A stretch of 64,000 nucleotides of DNA from Epinephelus fuscoguttatus. Its lineage: Eukaryota; Chordata; Actinopteri; Perciformes; Serranidae. The DNA lies in contig NC_064761.1 in assembly GCF_011397635.1 (NCBI RefSeq), positions 23,787,643-23,851,642 on the forward strand. The letters run 5' to 3'. Made by a program: the position numbers and the translations under genes. Below the pieces are notes generated by a model. It searched no databases. It was not told the DNA's origin and worked only from the letters and a program-made list of their open reading frames with translations. Positions 1 to 13,079 of this stretch are shown here, in pieces. The first letter of the stretch is position 1. The number at the start of each line of letters is the position of its first letter.

Positions 1-825
1 TCGACTATTAAAATAATCGGTGACTATTTTAGTAGTCGACTAATCGGTTTGAGTAATTTTTCATAGAAAAGTACCCCAAAATACTCTTATTGCAGCTTCT
101 TATGTTCAAATATTGGCAGCTTTACACATGACAGTGAACTAAAACCCTTTGGCGTGAGTATGACACAAGACATTAGATGACATAATTTTGGGGTTTGGGA
201 GAGACAGACAGACATTTTTCAACATTTAAACTAGGGTTGGGTAGGTTCTCAGTAATACCAATTTGGTTCGGTACTCCATCTTGGACCGTTTTTTTTTTTT
301 TTTTTTTGGAGACCGACCGGACCACATACGTCATTTTACAGCCTGTGTCTGCCTCTTCACCGAGCGCACAGCGAGCAGGAGAGAGAGGGGGGTTGGGATG
401 GGGCGGGGACTGAGCTGGGGGGTGCGAGTGCACTTGCGCCGAGGCCTCTACTGTAGCCTGGAGTTTGTTTAACAGTGATGGGGAGTCAATAATGGCGGAC
501 AATTTACTCTAGAAGAAATCAAAGAATGTGCCAATATGGCAACGCTTTCGCTTTGAGGCAACCCTTGTTTGCACTGACTGAGTAAGCTAAACCTGCAAAT
601 TTATTGGTAAGAAATAAAAGAAACAACGTGTTACTGTCACTCTGTTGTCCTATGGTTGTTTTTTATTTTAAATTAGTCAATTGCGCCCCCAAGTGGCGTT
701 TTTTTTTTCTCATACCGACCCAACCCTGATTTAAACACATTTTTCGATAAAATGATTAGTCGACTAATCGAAGAAATAATCGACAGATAAGTCGACATTG
801 AAAATAATTGTTAGTTGCAGCCCTA
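1..825. mobile_element. Non-autonomous hAT-like element, right part, with a nested insertion
   Basis: The right end reads TTAGTTGCAGCCCTA at 811-825, a form common at the ends of fish hAT-like miniature elements. Both flanks of the nested insertion carry TCGACTAATCG repeats (around 37-50 and 757-770). The left end lies outside the window. There is no transposase. The element is split by the separate insertion at 232-728. Confidence 0.7.
232..728. mobile_element. Nested 497-bp hAT-like element with an 8-bp target duplication
   Basis: The element starts TAGGGTTGGGTAGGT and ends ACCGACCCAACCCTG, giving terminal inverted repeats of about 15 bp. It is flanked by identical 8-bp copies of ATTTAAAC at 224-231 and 729-736, the target-duplication length of hAT transposons. 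It contains a T-run (290-307) and a G-rich stretch but no transposase frame, so it depends on an enzyme supplied elsewhere. It inserted into the element at 1-825 and is therefore younger. Confidence 0.8.
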
Positions 826-3010
826 TTTGGAATTACACTTATTTGCTTCCTTGAAATCTTTTCTTGGTAAATATCAGCAACAGCCAGCTAATTTAGCTTA
901 GCACAAAGACAGGAAACGAGGAGTAATTACATGATGTCAGACGTTGACATTTTCTAAAATTCCTATAAAACCAGAATTATCATTAGCTGGAACTGCAGAG
1001 ATCACAGAGGAACAAAAATACATTGTTCAATTCCTGGCAAATCTTACGTTTAGCTAAACAGTATCAGTGGTGAGTTGGCTTTGGCTGTGACTCCAAATAA
1101 TCATGCTTGAATAGAACCTGTAGTCCAAACAAGAATACCTTGACATAAAAAGAGTATTTTTGCAGCGCAGATATTTTGAGTTGGCGGACAATGGTGGACT
1201 GGACTGCCAAGGAGGGAAAATCCTTGAAATGTCTCCACTGGGAGTCATTTTTTATTGAAAGACAAGGGAGTGGTGACAACGCTGTCATGTTTAGAGAAAG
1301 ATAAAATAGAACAGCTTTAAATGCCATAATAGTGGAGTTTTTTAATATGATGCAGCAGGTTGGGAAATGTATCATTCTCTTAAAACATATTTGTGAGTAA
1401 TCCATGCAGAATTTTCACGTGGGGATACATTATCAAGGTCTTCTGAAATTTTGTGCTTTCTTGGGATGACTGCAGCCAAAAATCCTGATGATGTTATGAC
1501 TTTCCTTCTGAAGATAGTTTGTTACATATGGCAGGAAGGAATGAAGACAGGCTGTGCTATTCTTGTTGCCAGTGTTGTTTTTGAACGTGTACCAAATTTC
1601 CTTTATTTTTTTCTAATCACACAAATACTGCTCCGAGTCAGAGACAACACTAAAGGCAAGGTCACTGCAAGAGCTGAATTTTGCAGTAGTTTGTGTGTGC
1701 CTTTTAAGCATTGTGTGTTGATCCACAAGTGCCTCATTACTGCATAAAAAGTTAAGCAGATTCTCGGTAATGTTCTTCCAGGCTGGTTGATGTGACCTTC
1801 CTAAATTATCTGTGAGAAAGTGCTGCTTTTAGGGCCCCATTTCTATTGATAATTTATGGCCTCATTTCTACTGAAATGTTATTGTTACTGATTTGAGCAA
1901 ACTCGTTATGACAAGCTGGAGGTTGTCTTTCCTTGCCAACTGTTACCCTGTCCCAAACTCCCCCCATATATTATTGTGTGTACTGTATAATTGAGCTTTG
2001 TGTTCATACAGACTCATTAGCTTGCCAACAATGAGCTGCTGAGACAATAATTAGACATGGTCGTCATCCTGTGTTAATGTGGTCCCCGCAGAAAGCTTAC
2101 AGAAATATGTCCAACCAATTACTGTGGAGCAGTACACCCCCCATGTCCTTCAACAATAGAGTGTAACAACATTTCCTCCTACAGAGAGGCTCCTCTCTGA
2201 CTTTCAAAGGACTTTGCTGAAGCCTCACAGAAGGCCTCGCTTTCTAACAACCCTCATTTGATGGCTTCTCATCCTCTGTATTGATGCAAACAATAGGAGG
2301 AATCTGCTAAATCTGGTGTATGGCTGCACAGATATTTTTCTGACCCATATAAACAATATCCAGAGGGGCTGTCTGGAGCCTTTGTAGGCCCCCGGCCCAT
2401 CCCTTCATTTGTCTTCATGGTTCATCACAGAGAGGTTCAGCGCTACCTCCCTCTGTTCTCAGCAAACGCTAGTGAAGATAGATGTAGTCCCATCTCAGTC
2501 CCACCTTAGTTTGTGCTTGTGTCTGTTCCCCGGACAATGCAATAATCAGTAATGGAAAAACAGCCCTGATGCACCCACAATAGCTGCAGTGTTAAGCTGA
2601 TATGGGGCAGCATCCTGAATCGGTTACATAATCACAAGGCACAGAGTGCTGGCTCTAAAAGAAGTATCAGGCAGTATTTGTTTCCAGAAATGAAGCCCTG
2701 ATTGCCTGAGTGGTTTCAGCAGGTTGGCCATTTTTGGAAGGTTCCTAAGTTATGCCTGGAAATCTGGAGGGAGACACAATATCATGGGGCTCTCATGCCT
2801 TTACAGGAGCACTTGGGCACGAAGAGTGACCTTTACACTCAATGAGCTCTAACACAATACACAAAAAAGATCTTGTTGGTTGTCTTGTCTTTTCAGTGGA
2901 CTGATATCCTGTGTATTCACTGAGGTTTAAAATCTGTTTGAGCCAACATGCAGTCAGAGGGGAAAAGTTAGAACTTGGTCCAGCTGATTTTGTTGTCGTT
3001 TAAATTATGT
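826..3010. other. Non-coding DNA, nothing recognised
   Basis: I see no exon with splice sites, no RNA gene and no delimited transposon. The longest open frame (1451-1747 +) has 98 codons, no domain and no splice context, and is taken as chance. Confidence 0.5.
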
Positions 3011-3265
3011 AGTAATAATAATAATAATCTTGATTATGAAGTGATTTTCAAAACAGTTACAGAGTGCTTTACATGTCAATAATTAAAATGGACAAGACAC
3101 GAAAACAACAACTCTTAAAAGAACTGATAAAAACACTAGTGTATAAAAACAGGGGAAATAAAAGACAATTTAAATGAACTTAAAACTCACGTAAAACCAG
3201 GAAAGGCTCTCTGATAAACGTATTTTTAAAGAAGGAACTTAAAAGAGATCACTGACTCTTAATTT
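3011..3265 (-). repeat. LINE/SINE 3'-end-like repeat next to a (TAA)n tract
   Basis: A short TAA/ATA tract (3012-3028) is followed by sequence resembling the reverse complement of a common fish retroelement 3' end ('gtgattttcaaaacagttac' followed by 'gagtgctttacatg'). The match is from memory and no coding part remains. It could be another repeat family. Confidence 0.4.
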
Positions 3266-6200
3266 AAATGGGTAATTACTGGTTTGCAGTTACTTTATCA
3301 GACCTGTGCAGCTACAAAATAAAAACAATTTCAGAAAATTATAAAAAGGTGTTGCAATTAAGCCACATTATCAAATAAATTTGCATCCAAGGCAAGAGAG
3401 TGCCAGTTAGGGTGCTGATGTAAATGTAAAGAACTAGATTACTGTGAAAAATCAGGCTAAGCCAAAACGTTGGATAATATATTTTATAGATTACTCTAAA
3501 ATTACAGTTTGCACACACTTGGTCAGCAGTACTGTACTTTTCCCTCCTATGACCACTTTTGAACCAGTAATGGCATATTTAAGTGTCATTCATTGCACAT
3601 TTTTATTATGAAGCAGTTTTTTTTGTCTGTTTTTTAGCCATTGAAATCAACTTATTGAATACTTTAAAGTTTCAGTACCATCAATGCAGTTTTGCTCACC
3701 AAACAGTCTGGGCTGAATTATTTTGGCTCCAGTACAAGAAGGTACTCTAGGAAAAGCTTAGACATTTCTGAATAATCAGGTTTCTCCATCAGAAGTCTAC
3801 TTATCTGGGTTTCCTTAATCCCTCAACCTGATGAAGTGACCTGAGTCCATCGTTGAGATGGTGTTTCAGAGATTTAGATTACTGCCAAAGTGGCGAATGA
3901 TCACGTTACTTAAGTGCATGTGAATGCAGCCTATGTGTGTGCATTACATGTGTGTGTATGTATCTTAATGTCCAGTGGGAAGTGTGCTAATGGGGGGCTT
4001 TTCCCAGTGCAGGGGGCCTTGGCAGATTAGCGTGCAGATGTTGTGTTGATTGATTCATCTGTACCTCTTGCTACATATTGCTCAGGGCGAGCACTGGGCC
4101 ATCAGAGTGTTAAATCCTCCACAGTGGGTTCCTTGTTTTGTGATGTAACTCACACCACAGCCAAGCATTCCTGAGAATCACACTGCCGAATGCCAAACGC
4201 AGATTGTAGTCCCGGGCACAGTGCCTCTGTTTTTTTCTCCAAACAAAATGTAGCTGATTTAAATGTTGCAAATATGTGCAGGTCTACCTTGTGTGTATGT
4301 GTTCTTCTGATATGTCTATTTAACCATATTTACAGGCAAAACCAAAAACTGGTTCTGGCCAAGAAATAATCTGACATAACCTGCTGTACAATCCCAATTT
4401 GCTTTTATAGTTTTCTTATTCTTCGGTGAAAATAAACAAGACAAACTATGTTTATTAGTTTGCTTTAAGCCCTTTTCACACAGAGATTGTGCTTTTGGGC
4501 CACAACGAGGTCCCTTTTTTACCTTGCCTTTGCATTTTTACAGAAAACCAAACAACCTCAGCATCATGCGACTCAAGTGTGTGATTTTAGACAGCATGCT
4601 GGTATCACAGAAGCAACAAAAGGACGACAATTGTGACATGTAACACAACAGCGGTGGCCTTTAGTGTGACATATAACATTTGCGTCAGCAGTATTTTCTA
4701 AAAAATAACCATGACAAAACATGGCTATCAATGGCTAACAATCATTTGCCATCCCTGTTATATGGCAGCAGTATCAGCTTGGAGGGTAAGGAGCTCCCTC
4801 ACCTCGTTGATTTCCCATTTTCGGCTGCTGTCCTTCTACTTTGAGTTACCCGCTAACTGCTGCTAGCTGCTTTTTAAATCTCCTGTGGTGGGACGCACCC
4901 ATAACACGTTATCAAAACATCACACTCATCCCACCTGTGGTCCTGTCCTGCCAAGGATAAGATGCATTTTTGGGGCTGTCACTACCTCCGCCGCAGTATG
5001 AAAGGCAAGACAACCCTGCCCCCCGTTCCATGATCGTAACTTTTATACAGAATGTCAAAGCGGCATAACGGCGTGATATTCCTGCAAACATTACTGTGTT
5101 AAACAGGCTGTGTGGTTCTTGAGAGTGTGTTTAAACGTGTTCAAACTGAGGAATGTAAGGTTACGTAAAGGGAATATCCAGGCTCATAGATTTATTGTTG
5201 GGTAGTTCTGACACCAGACCAGTACAGCAAGATGATGAATGATCAGTATGATCAGGAATGATTAGTCCTCCAAAAGCTTCTCTGTTTTACAAACACTATT
5301 TATTCATATATGTTAGATGTTTTGGCAGTGAAAATGTAAAATATCTGTCTGCCTGCCCTCATGCCTGTCTGTGTTGATTCACTTAACCTGTTAAATTTTG
5401 TCTTTTCTCCTTCTTTCTGTCTTTCTCCGTAACTCCCCATCTCACCTTGGCAGGGTTAACTGGGTTGATGAGAAATGGCTGCTGTGCTTTCAGCCTCTAG
5501 ACTATAAATATGAGAGAACAACCTCTCATAAATATTTGAGGATGGCAATAACTGTTCCAGTCCACTCTCAAACACAGATGCACACACCACTGTCACACAA
5601 AAGGAACTCAAAAGTAATTTTCACACAGACACACAGATGGATACATTGTCGCACACCCTCAAATACACACAAGAGATGTACACATTATCATCTCCTAACA
5701 CATCCACAAGATCAGTCACGAGCTTTTGCCTACTGATACACCTGTTATTGCTGCAGTGAGAAGAGTTATGCGTACATCATAACACCTAGATTAACAATCT
5801 GCAACATTATTAGCAGATGAAGGAGAGCTGGACGAAGGAAGGATGAGACAAGGAAGACGATATACCAGTGAAGTGAGCCAACTCTCAAACTCCAGCTAAT
5901 GCAAGAAGCATTTATTATTCTGTCTGGGTTTTAATTCATTATGGCAGTCTGTGCTATGTAATTACTGCTGAAGTAAAAAGAGAAATATGATAATGTCCCT
6001 AAGTGACACAAACATGCAGCTATTCACCATCTTTGATGACAGTGAGACAGTACATGTAAACTTTATTTTTAAACAATATTAAAGTCACTAATCACTTTCT
6101 TACATAGCCTGGAGCTCACCGTGGAGAGTAAAATATATCGAGGGAAAAAGTTCAACCCCATATTTCATTTTGCATATGTATATCCCTTTTTATATTTCCT

Positions 6201-6354
6201 CACTTTGATCACTTAAAGGAACAGTGTGAGCTGTGAGCATCACATAGGTTTACATTTTGACAAAAGTCAGTCACACAGTAGAAATATCACCAAACTGTGA
6301 TTTTATTACCCTAGAAACATTGCTATGGTTAGATCTCTCAGGCTGACACAGAAA
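3266..6354. other. Non-coding DNA, nothing recognised
   Basis: About 3 kb without an exon-like frame, RNA gene or delimited element. The 112-codon frame at 5398-5736 (+) is rich in His/Thr from ACAC-type repeats and is not credible as protein. Confidence 0.5.
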
Positions 6355-6890
6355 AACAAATGCATGCCTTTATAACCTCAAGGTTTGACTATTGTAATGC
6401 TCTTTTGTTTGGTCTCCCAAGCTGTTGGCCGCCTACAATATGTTCACAATGCAGCAGCAAGGGAGAAAGATGAGACAGAGAGCACATATAACTCCTATTT
6501 TAAAGCCACTGCACTGGCTGCCTGTCAGTCCAGAATTGATTTTAAGATTCTCATATGAGTTTTGAAAACAATGAGTGGCCTGGCACCAGTTTATCTCTCG
6601 GACATTCATCTTAGATATGCAGCTAGCAGGTCCCTCAGATCCTCTACTGTTGGCCTCCTGGTCTTCCCAAGGGGGAATCAGTGTTTAGCTACTGAGACCT
6701 AACTCTGTGGATCAGTCTGCCTGAGCATCTTATTTGTTCTTTTGGCTTTTTATTCATTTTAAACATTTCATTGTTTATTGATGTAATTTTTAGCTGTTTA
6801 CTTTTTTTGTACTGTTTTAATCCTTCTCTTTGAAGCACTTTGGGCAGCATGATTGTATAAAAGACGCTATATAAAGGTTTGGTGTAGAGC
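6355..6890 (+). pseudogene. Degraded L2/Rex-type LINE, reverse transcriptase C-terminus and 3' end
   Basis: The translation begins with TSRFDYCNALLFGLPS, the conserved block after the reverse transcriptase domain of L2-type LINEs. Next comes an LHWLPV block (near 6510-6535), broken by frameshifts and stops. The 3' end (6830-6890) has the 'gaagcactttgggcagc' to 'gctatataaa' form of fish LINE tails. This is a 5'-truncated, dead copy, with no endonuclease or catalytic reverse transcriptase box. Confidence 0.65.
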
Positions 6891-6902
6891 CAGTGTTTGT
6901 TT

Positions 6903-7060
6903 CAGGGCTGTACCTGACTTAGGATTATGTCAGTCAAATCAGAATCGGCCGTTTAATACAAATATTCAATTATTTATTTATTTATTTTTTTACATAAAGT
7001 TCTAAAGCGTAAATGGGTCTCAGCAGGATGTTCAGTGTGACAGCAGCTTTCATGTAAGAT
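6903..7060 (+). repeat. Dispersed repeat, copy 1 of a pair
   Basis: The start resembles a hAT-like end (AGGGCTGTACCTGACT). The block 7018-7045 recurs with a few changes at 47158-47185, and the start recurs at 46980, both in the same orientation. Probably a non-autonomous DNA element. No target duplication was found. Confidence 0.5.
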
Positions 7061-8774
7061 AGTAAACAAGCTAACGGTTCTAACGATGGATCGGAAAATT
7101 TGCAACAGCATTTTTTGCCAACACAAGATATTAAGCAAAGTCTTGTGAATTTGTTGTATTAAGTATCTTTGAGCTGTAAAATCACTACTTCCAGGCAGAA
7201 GAGACATGATAATGTTATCTCAGAGACTTACAGTGGCCAATATATCCCCCTAAATCATGCACACTGGACCTTAATACCCACATTTTTATCTTTTTATTAG
7301 TTCAGTTTCCCTAATTGTGCATACATACTGTATTGTGCCCACACAGTTTAAACAAATCAAATGAAAAAAGAGAAAAAGCCAAGAAAAAAAAAGTGAATTT
7401 AATAACCAGTTCTCCAAATTAATCAACAAAATATGTTGTTGGTCCATGCCCTTCAAATAGACACATAGTGTTTTCTGATCCGACACAGTTATAGTTGTTG
7501 TTTGGTGAGGTTTAGGCACAAAAACAACTTGATTAGGGAAAGATGGTTTGGATTTACATGGTGAAGGTTGGTGGATCTTCATCATCATGGTTTTGTGAAA
7601 CAAACTGTCTACTGTCAGATGTTTTGTCTGCATTTCATTGAACCATTCACCCAGAGCTGCTCCCTCTGAGAACTTTGTGGCTCTGTAACATCACAGTTCA
7701 TCTTCTTCTTTTTCTTCTTCTTCTTCTTCTTCTTCTTCTTCTTGTAGTATTATACAGGATTGAGGGCAAGCCTCTGAAGAAGGCTGTTTCCTCCTGGTAG
7801 AAGAGACACTTTATATTTTTGGCTCTAAGAGTTGACAGAGAGGATGAATGAGACGAGGGTGCTGGGGCTGAGCACTGACCCTGGACCTGCTGCATCTGTT
7901 CCTATGTGATATGAGCTGTCAGAGGATTACGGCTGCTCCGAACCTGGGGCCTTCTGAGATGAGGCCTGCTTTGTATTAACTCCAACAGAGTTACCAGACA
8001 AGAGCAGCTGGGATGAAGAAGCGCTCACAAAAGTCCACCAGAAAAAGTGTCTGTTTGCAATTTTGGCCACACGCTTGTTACATCACAACCCAAAAAACAA
8101 AACATCTTGGGGGCTCTACCCCTGTTGATTTTGGGAGTTACATAATCCCAATTGAATTTAGCTGGCTGTTGTTGTCGATAAATGCCCACCTTATCTGCTG
8201 AGTAAAAGCCTGGCAATTCTAATGCCCCTTTCATTATGAATGACCCTATTAGGAATGGGGCTTATACCACGCTGTTTGCTGAATGGCTGTTGTATCGTGT
8301 GTGTCTGTGTGCTTGCTTTGCTGTCCTTGTGAAACCAGCTGGAGGTTTAGACCTCTGGGGTGGGGACATTTTAGAGAGCTCATTTGGCTCTAGTCCACTT
8401 GGCTCCTAGTTTACAATTCAGAACATGCATTTATTGAAATCACAGGTTATATTAGGATAAGAGTAAAGGGTGAGGTTAGATTATAGTCAGGACCCAAGGC
8501 TAAAACTAGACACAGGGAGAATAGCTCCAGTGGTTTGGCTTGAAGACCAGTTAAATCAGCATTTACATTTTCATATTATGCATTCAATATATCAATGCAA
8601 AATTACAGCCCAGTTGCCAGAAGAAAATGTTGCCATTGTTTCATACGTTTCATACGTATCGTATTGTTCAATGTGCTGTTATGTTGTGGCTAAGATTTAT
8701 GACAACAGCTCATGTGTGCCAGTTGTCGTAGCACAACTTGCTCTGCATCACGGAGGTTTCAGATTCATAGCAGT
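7061..8774. other. Non-coding DNA with a TTC microsatellite
   Basis: Nothing coding is supported. The stretch holds the (TTC)n tract listed separately. The 130-codon frame at 8470-8862 runs into the hAT-like element starting at 8775, so it is treated as chance. Confidence 0.5.
7701..7743. repeat. (TTC)n trinucleotide microsatellite
   Basis: About 43 bp of TTC repeats with one T-rich interruption. In reverse it encodes an artificial poly-Arg/Lys stretch that should not be read as protein. Confidence 0.95.
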
Positions 8775-9203
8775 TAGGGGTGGGAATTGTCAGAGGCCCC
8801 ATGATACGATATTATCACGATACAATATTAATATATGTGTAAAAAATGCTGTGATATGCTGAGTATTACGGTAAAATATTTTGGGATATATTGACATTGA
8901 TTACCCTTTTTTCAACTGTAAATTGTATCCCAAAAGGAAAACTTTATCAACATCTGTTTTATCTAATAAGATAAGAAGTTTTCAGTCTGTCCGACTAACT
9001 TTGATGTTTTTTTATTTCAGCAAAATGTATCTAGTGAACTGAAAAAGTAATCGATTTTAACATTCTAGTAGACCACCAAATGTTTTAATTTGTACTTGTA
9101 ATATTGATGATTTATGTAATAAAAAAATTGATACTTGGCGTCTGTGCATCAATATGATATTGCCACACAAAGGTATTGCGATACTATGCTATATTCATTT
9201 TTA
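8775..9203. mobile_element. Non-autonomous hAT-like element with an 8-bp target duplication
   Basis: Identical 8-bp copies of ATAGCAGT lie at 8767-8774 and 9204-9211. The left end TAGGGGTGGGAATTG has the usual form. The right end is eroded and matches it poorly. The interior has GATACGATATT-type motifs frequent in these elements. An internal block at 8917-8974 recurs at 20807-20866. No coding capacity. Confidence 0.6.
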
Positions 9204-11577
9204 ATAGCAGTAAGAAATAGTGACTGTTAGAGAGGTAGTCTCGCCACTAGACAATCAGAGATCTCCGCCTTCTGATAGTCTGGGGACACTCCTTTCTAAA
9301 GTGTGTTTAACACACCGGCGAAAATGGCCGGCAACAAAGCAACGCCTCTTGCATTTTTGAAAAGGACACGCCCTCCCGGAAATTTAACTCTTTAACTCCG
9401 AGAGATTTAACTCTGTTTTATCAAATGTGTGCTCAGTCCATAAGATTGGGGAAATGAAGGACTTACAGCGACTTGAGCCATTTTGTACTGCTACACGTGT
9501 TTCTAGTCAGACTATGTTTACGAACACAAGAGTTCAGCGAGCCACTGAAGGACCGCCCTGTGGATTTACTATTGGTTCTGCAACGTAGGGAGTTTTTTTA
9601 AACTCTGAAATTGTATCCACCCATCTAAACACAAAATCTTATCTCTAAAAATTAGAGAGGTGTCACGATAATTTTAGAAGGAGAAGGATATATCTCATTG
9701 AAAACCTAAATTTTTTTCAAAAATGTTACTCTTAAACAGAATGATAGAAATACAGTCAACCAATTACCAAACAACCACACTTTATTTTTATTCAGTGTTT
9801 AAGTTCAGTACTCATTATTCACACATTTTTTTTGGTACATGCACAGAAGCTACTTTTCCACACTTGCAGAGAAACAGAGAAAGGGAGAAACACACACTTT
9901 GTCCTGGTTATCAGGATCTTACCCTGCTGTTAGTCTGTGTGTTGAAGCCAAGTTTCCTCCTCCAGTAAATAGTAAGGTGGGTGACCCCAACAACAGGAGG
10001 TGCCAGCCTCTCCAAAATAATTTGCATCAGGTGTCACATTGCTTGAAAGTAGGTGCAGCAAGGTCTTCTCAGTCTCCAAAATAACTGCAACAAATGCACA
10101 TACTGTTTGTAGCCAGAGGAATCATATCTGGTGACCTGGATTAGCCAGAATACAAATGTAACAACAACAACCGCTATCACCTCCCAATGGTCAAAACACA
10201 CACTTACTGATAATCGTATAAATATAACAGTAATAGTATACAGTTTAAAAAACAGACAGTTACGGTCCTTGATTATGATTGCCTGAGCTGTGTCTGCAGT
10301 ACAGTTTCAGTACTACAGTGCCAATAAGTCACCTACTGTCATATGAAACACACAATTAAAGACGGCAACCACCAACTGAAGCCAGGATCATTTATCATTC
10401 ACAAAGACAAAAACTGTTGAAAGTATTTAAATGAATGCACAAAAACCACAAAGATGCTGGCAACAAAACAAAGAGAGTCAACAGGAATTTATATTTGAGC
10501 AGCCAGGGAACCTACTGTGTCCCGTGGCTTAGTTGGAAAAAATACCTGTCGTAGCTGCCACCCAGTGGGTAAAACATCAAGGCAGCAAGTGGAAGAACTG
10601 CAACTGGAGACAATTTCTTCCAGTATTGTCATTGACGGACTTAAATTCTGTCATGCCTAACAAGTACTTTGGGAAGACTGCAGTGATGGTACTTTATTCT
10701 TCAGCATTGAGGAGTTAATGGTACATCTGTTGTTACTGTTTTTATTGATGATCTCATAGCAAAATGGTTGCCTTGCACTTCTAAAGGTCAGATTGTAAAT
10801 GCGTAATTTTTCTTTATAGATTTCAGAGTGAATGTGGAACTTTGATTTATGCCATTTTCTTTCTTCATTGTGGCACTCCCTTTTCTGGACCCTTACAGAA
10901 TGAGTGTTTCCTCATGGTGTCTTTTGCTAATTACTGATCAGTGTCACCTTAACAGGAGCAATGGCATCAGTGATGTTTGCCAGCCTTTTACCTCTACCCA
11001 AAGCAACCGTGAAACCGTGTCATGCCTCGTGCCTACAACTAAATCACAGCCTGATATTCAGTGCCACAGCACGACCATGAGTGTGATATCGCTTTTATAC
11101 AACAGTTCTACAAGCACCATTTATAAGTTAACAATAAGAAGCGACGACAGATTGAGATTTATTTAATGCTTTATGTGGCTCCGCCAACACAAATAGTTCT
11201 TCAGCTGGACTGGGACTGGACTGTTGCCAATCAACACACCAACATTCCTGCACACTAGCTTGCTACTTTGTGGAAACTCGGTCTACATGTTGCCACAGGC
11301 CAGCTTCTTTGTATCATGAACATTTATCTGTATGTCTCCATTTATTGTGCAACTACCAAGAGTCTGCTGACAGTCGCTTTGGCAGCATACGTGTGAAGAC
11401 GATGAGTTAACAGTTTGATCAGACAGTACGTTGCGACATCTTCTGACGTCATATGAGCACACCTGGAGATTTGCTGTGAAGTATCCAGACATCTTTGCTT
11501 CCCTTCTTTCTTTTTCTGATGACCATTTGTCATTTAACTCAAATGGTATTTACTGAAATATGTTCCTCTTTGCCATG
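9204..11577. other. Non-coding DNA, possibly including an unidentified interspersed repeat
   Basis: The part from about 9230 to 9690 looks like a dispersed fish repeat from memory, but I found no terminal repeats or target duplication. The rest shows no exon-like frames. Open frames of up to 105 codons at 9723-11166 lack any recognisable domain. Confidence 0.4.
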
Positions 11578-12324
11578 TAGGGCTGCCCCCTAATAGTCGA
11601 ACAAACATTGGTTGACTAGAAAGGTCATTAGCAAGATTTCATTGGTTGCTTAGTAGCAGAAAAACAACAACAACAACAACAAACAAACGTCAAACTCAAT
11701 TAGGAGCTGCTTCTTGTCAAAGTATATCAAAACCTATATGACTGGACTGTGTGGGAATTTAATTTGAAAGGACAGACACAGGAAGTGGCCATGCTTAACA
11801 GTCAGACAGTCAAGTTAATTACAGGGCTGGTACCTGCGGTTATTCCACAGGCTAGTTAATGACATGTCAGGAAATCCAAAGTGTTGGATCATTTTGAGAA
11901 GGTGAAGGACGAACCCAAGGTAACGTAAACTCATTCATCCATTACAAACATGACGTATCATCTGAAACGTGTAAGTAGCTACATGCCCATTAGCCACTTA
12001 GCACAATCATTACTGCTTTGCCGACAGCATCATTAACAGGCGGCTCGCTCAGTGTGTGACGTGCACTTGTAGATAAAATATAGGCCTATATTAATGAAGG
12101 TTCATTAGTCCGGTTTTGTGTTTCTCTGTAATGTAGCAGTGTTAACAATGTTACTGATAATATTGTTTCTCAGACCTTGAACTCAAACCATTGTGTTGCC
12201 CCACCCAAAATATATAGATTAAGAATTAACCTAATTTCGTAAACATGTGGGAGACAAGTTGACTAATGGCCCTAAATGACGACTGTTGGTCGACTAGGAA
12301 GATTCTTGGTTGGGGGCAACCCTA
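11578..12324. mobile_element. Non-autonomous hAT-like element, 747 bp
   Basis: The left end TAGGGCTGCCCCCTA matches the reverse complement of the right end (TGGGGGCAACCCTA) with few changes. Inner GTCGAC/GACTAG motifs mirror each other (11598-11620 and 12288-12298). The flanking 8-mers TTGCCATG and TTGCCCTA agree at 6 of 8 positions, consistent with a decayed target duplication. No transposase frame. Confidence 0.7.
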
Positions 12325-12909
12325 TTGCCCTACGTTTGTTACAACGACCCTTAATGTAGGCTAATTAGCTTTTGTACGCTATATCGGCATTAGTGGAATG
12401 CCTCCAATCAAACTGCTTGGTCGGAACTAACTGTTGTATAATACAATATAAGCAGCTAATTGTGCAGCATATTCTGAAATCTCTGTCTCCTAGGAATTCC
12501 AGTGATACTTGGATTTTACCACCAGTTATAGTAGTGCCTCACTTGCTGCTTTCTCTTTTTAAATCCCACCACACTGCCTCATCATTCACCTATTAATCTC
12601 TCACTTTTGTTGTCTCTTGTGTTACATAACTTTCTCATCCCACTTTTCTGCTATCAAAGCATCTCAGTTTATTGAATTATGAGTTTGAGAACTCTTCCTA
12701 CCCTGGAGGTTCAAAAGAAGGCCTGCTAAAGTTCACATTTCACATTTTCACAGCCAGGAAGGAATTAAGAGTTTTTTCTTTCCTCCTACAAAGACATAAA
12801 ACATGATGACTATGAGCATATAACCTGACAGTACAGCTGCCTTCTGTTAAACTGTGAAAATGGTTAACTCTAGTTGTATAGTATAAACATGAATAGTGCT
12901 ATATCATGG

Positions 12910-13003
12910 GCAACTGGACTTGCTTGAGTTTCTTGATGATGTTTCAACCTCTCAGGTCAGAACTTAAGAAGCCTCTTCAGTAAGCTCAAACAAGTCCAGT
13001 TGC
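12910..13003. repeat. Inverted repeat inside a probable dispersed repeat
   Basis: Arms 12910-12928 and 12985-13003 pair at 18 of 19 positions around a 56-bp loop. The surrounding sequence, including 'accatgacttggatgactga' near 13027, resembles a common fish dispersed repeat that I cannot name with certainty. Confidence 0.6.
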
Positions 13004-13079
13004 CTACGATAATAGCGCTTAAGATTACCATGACTTGGATGACTGAGAATCTTCACCAGCATATGAAGATGATTCAAAT

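Noticed and set aside
7698..7895. Arg/Lys-rich frame
   Set aside because: Translation of the TTC microsatellite.
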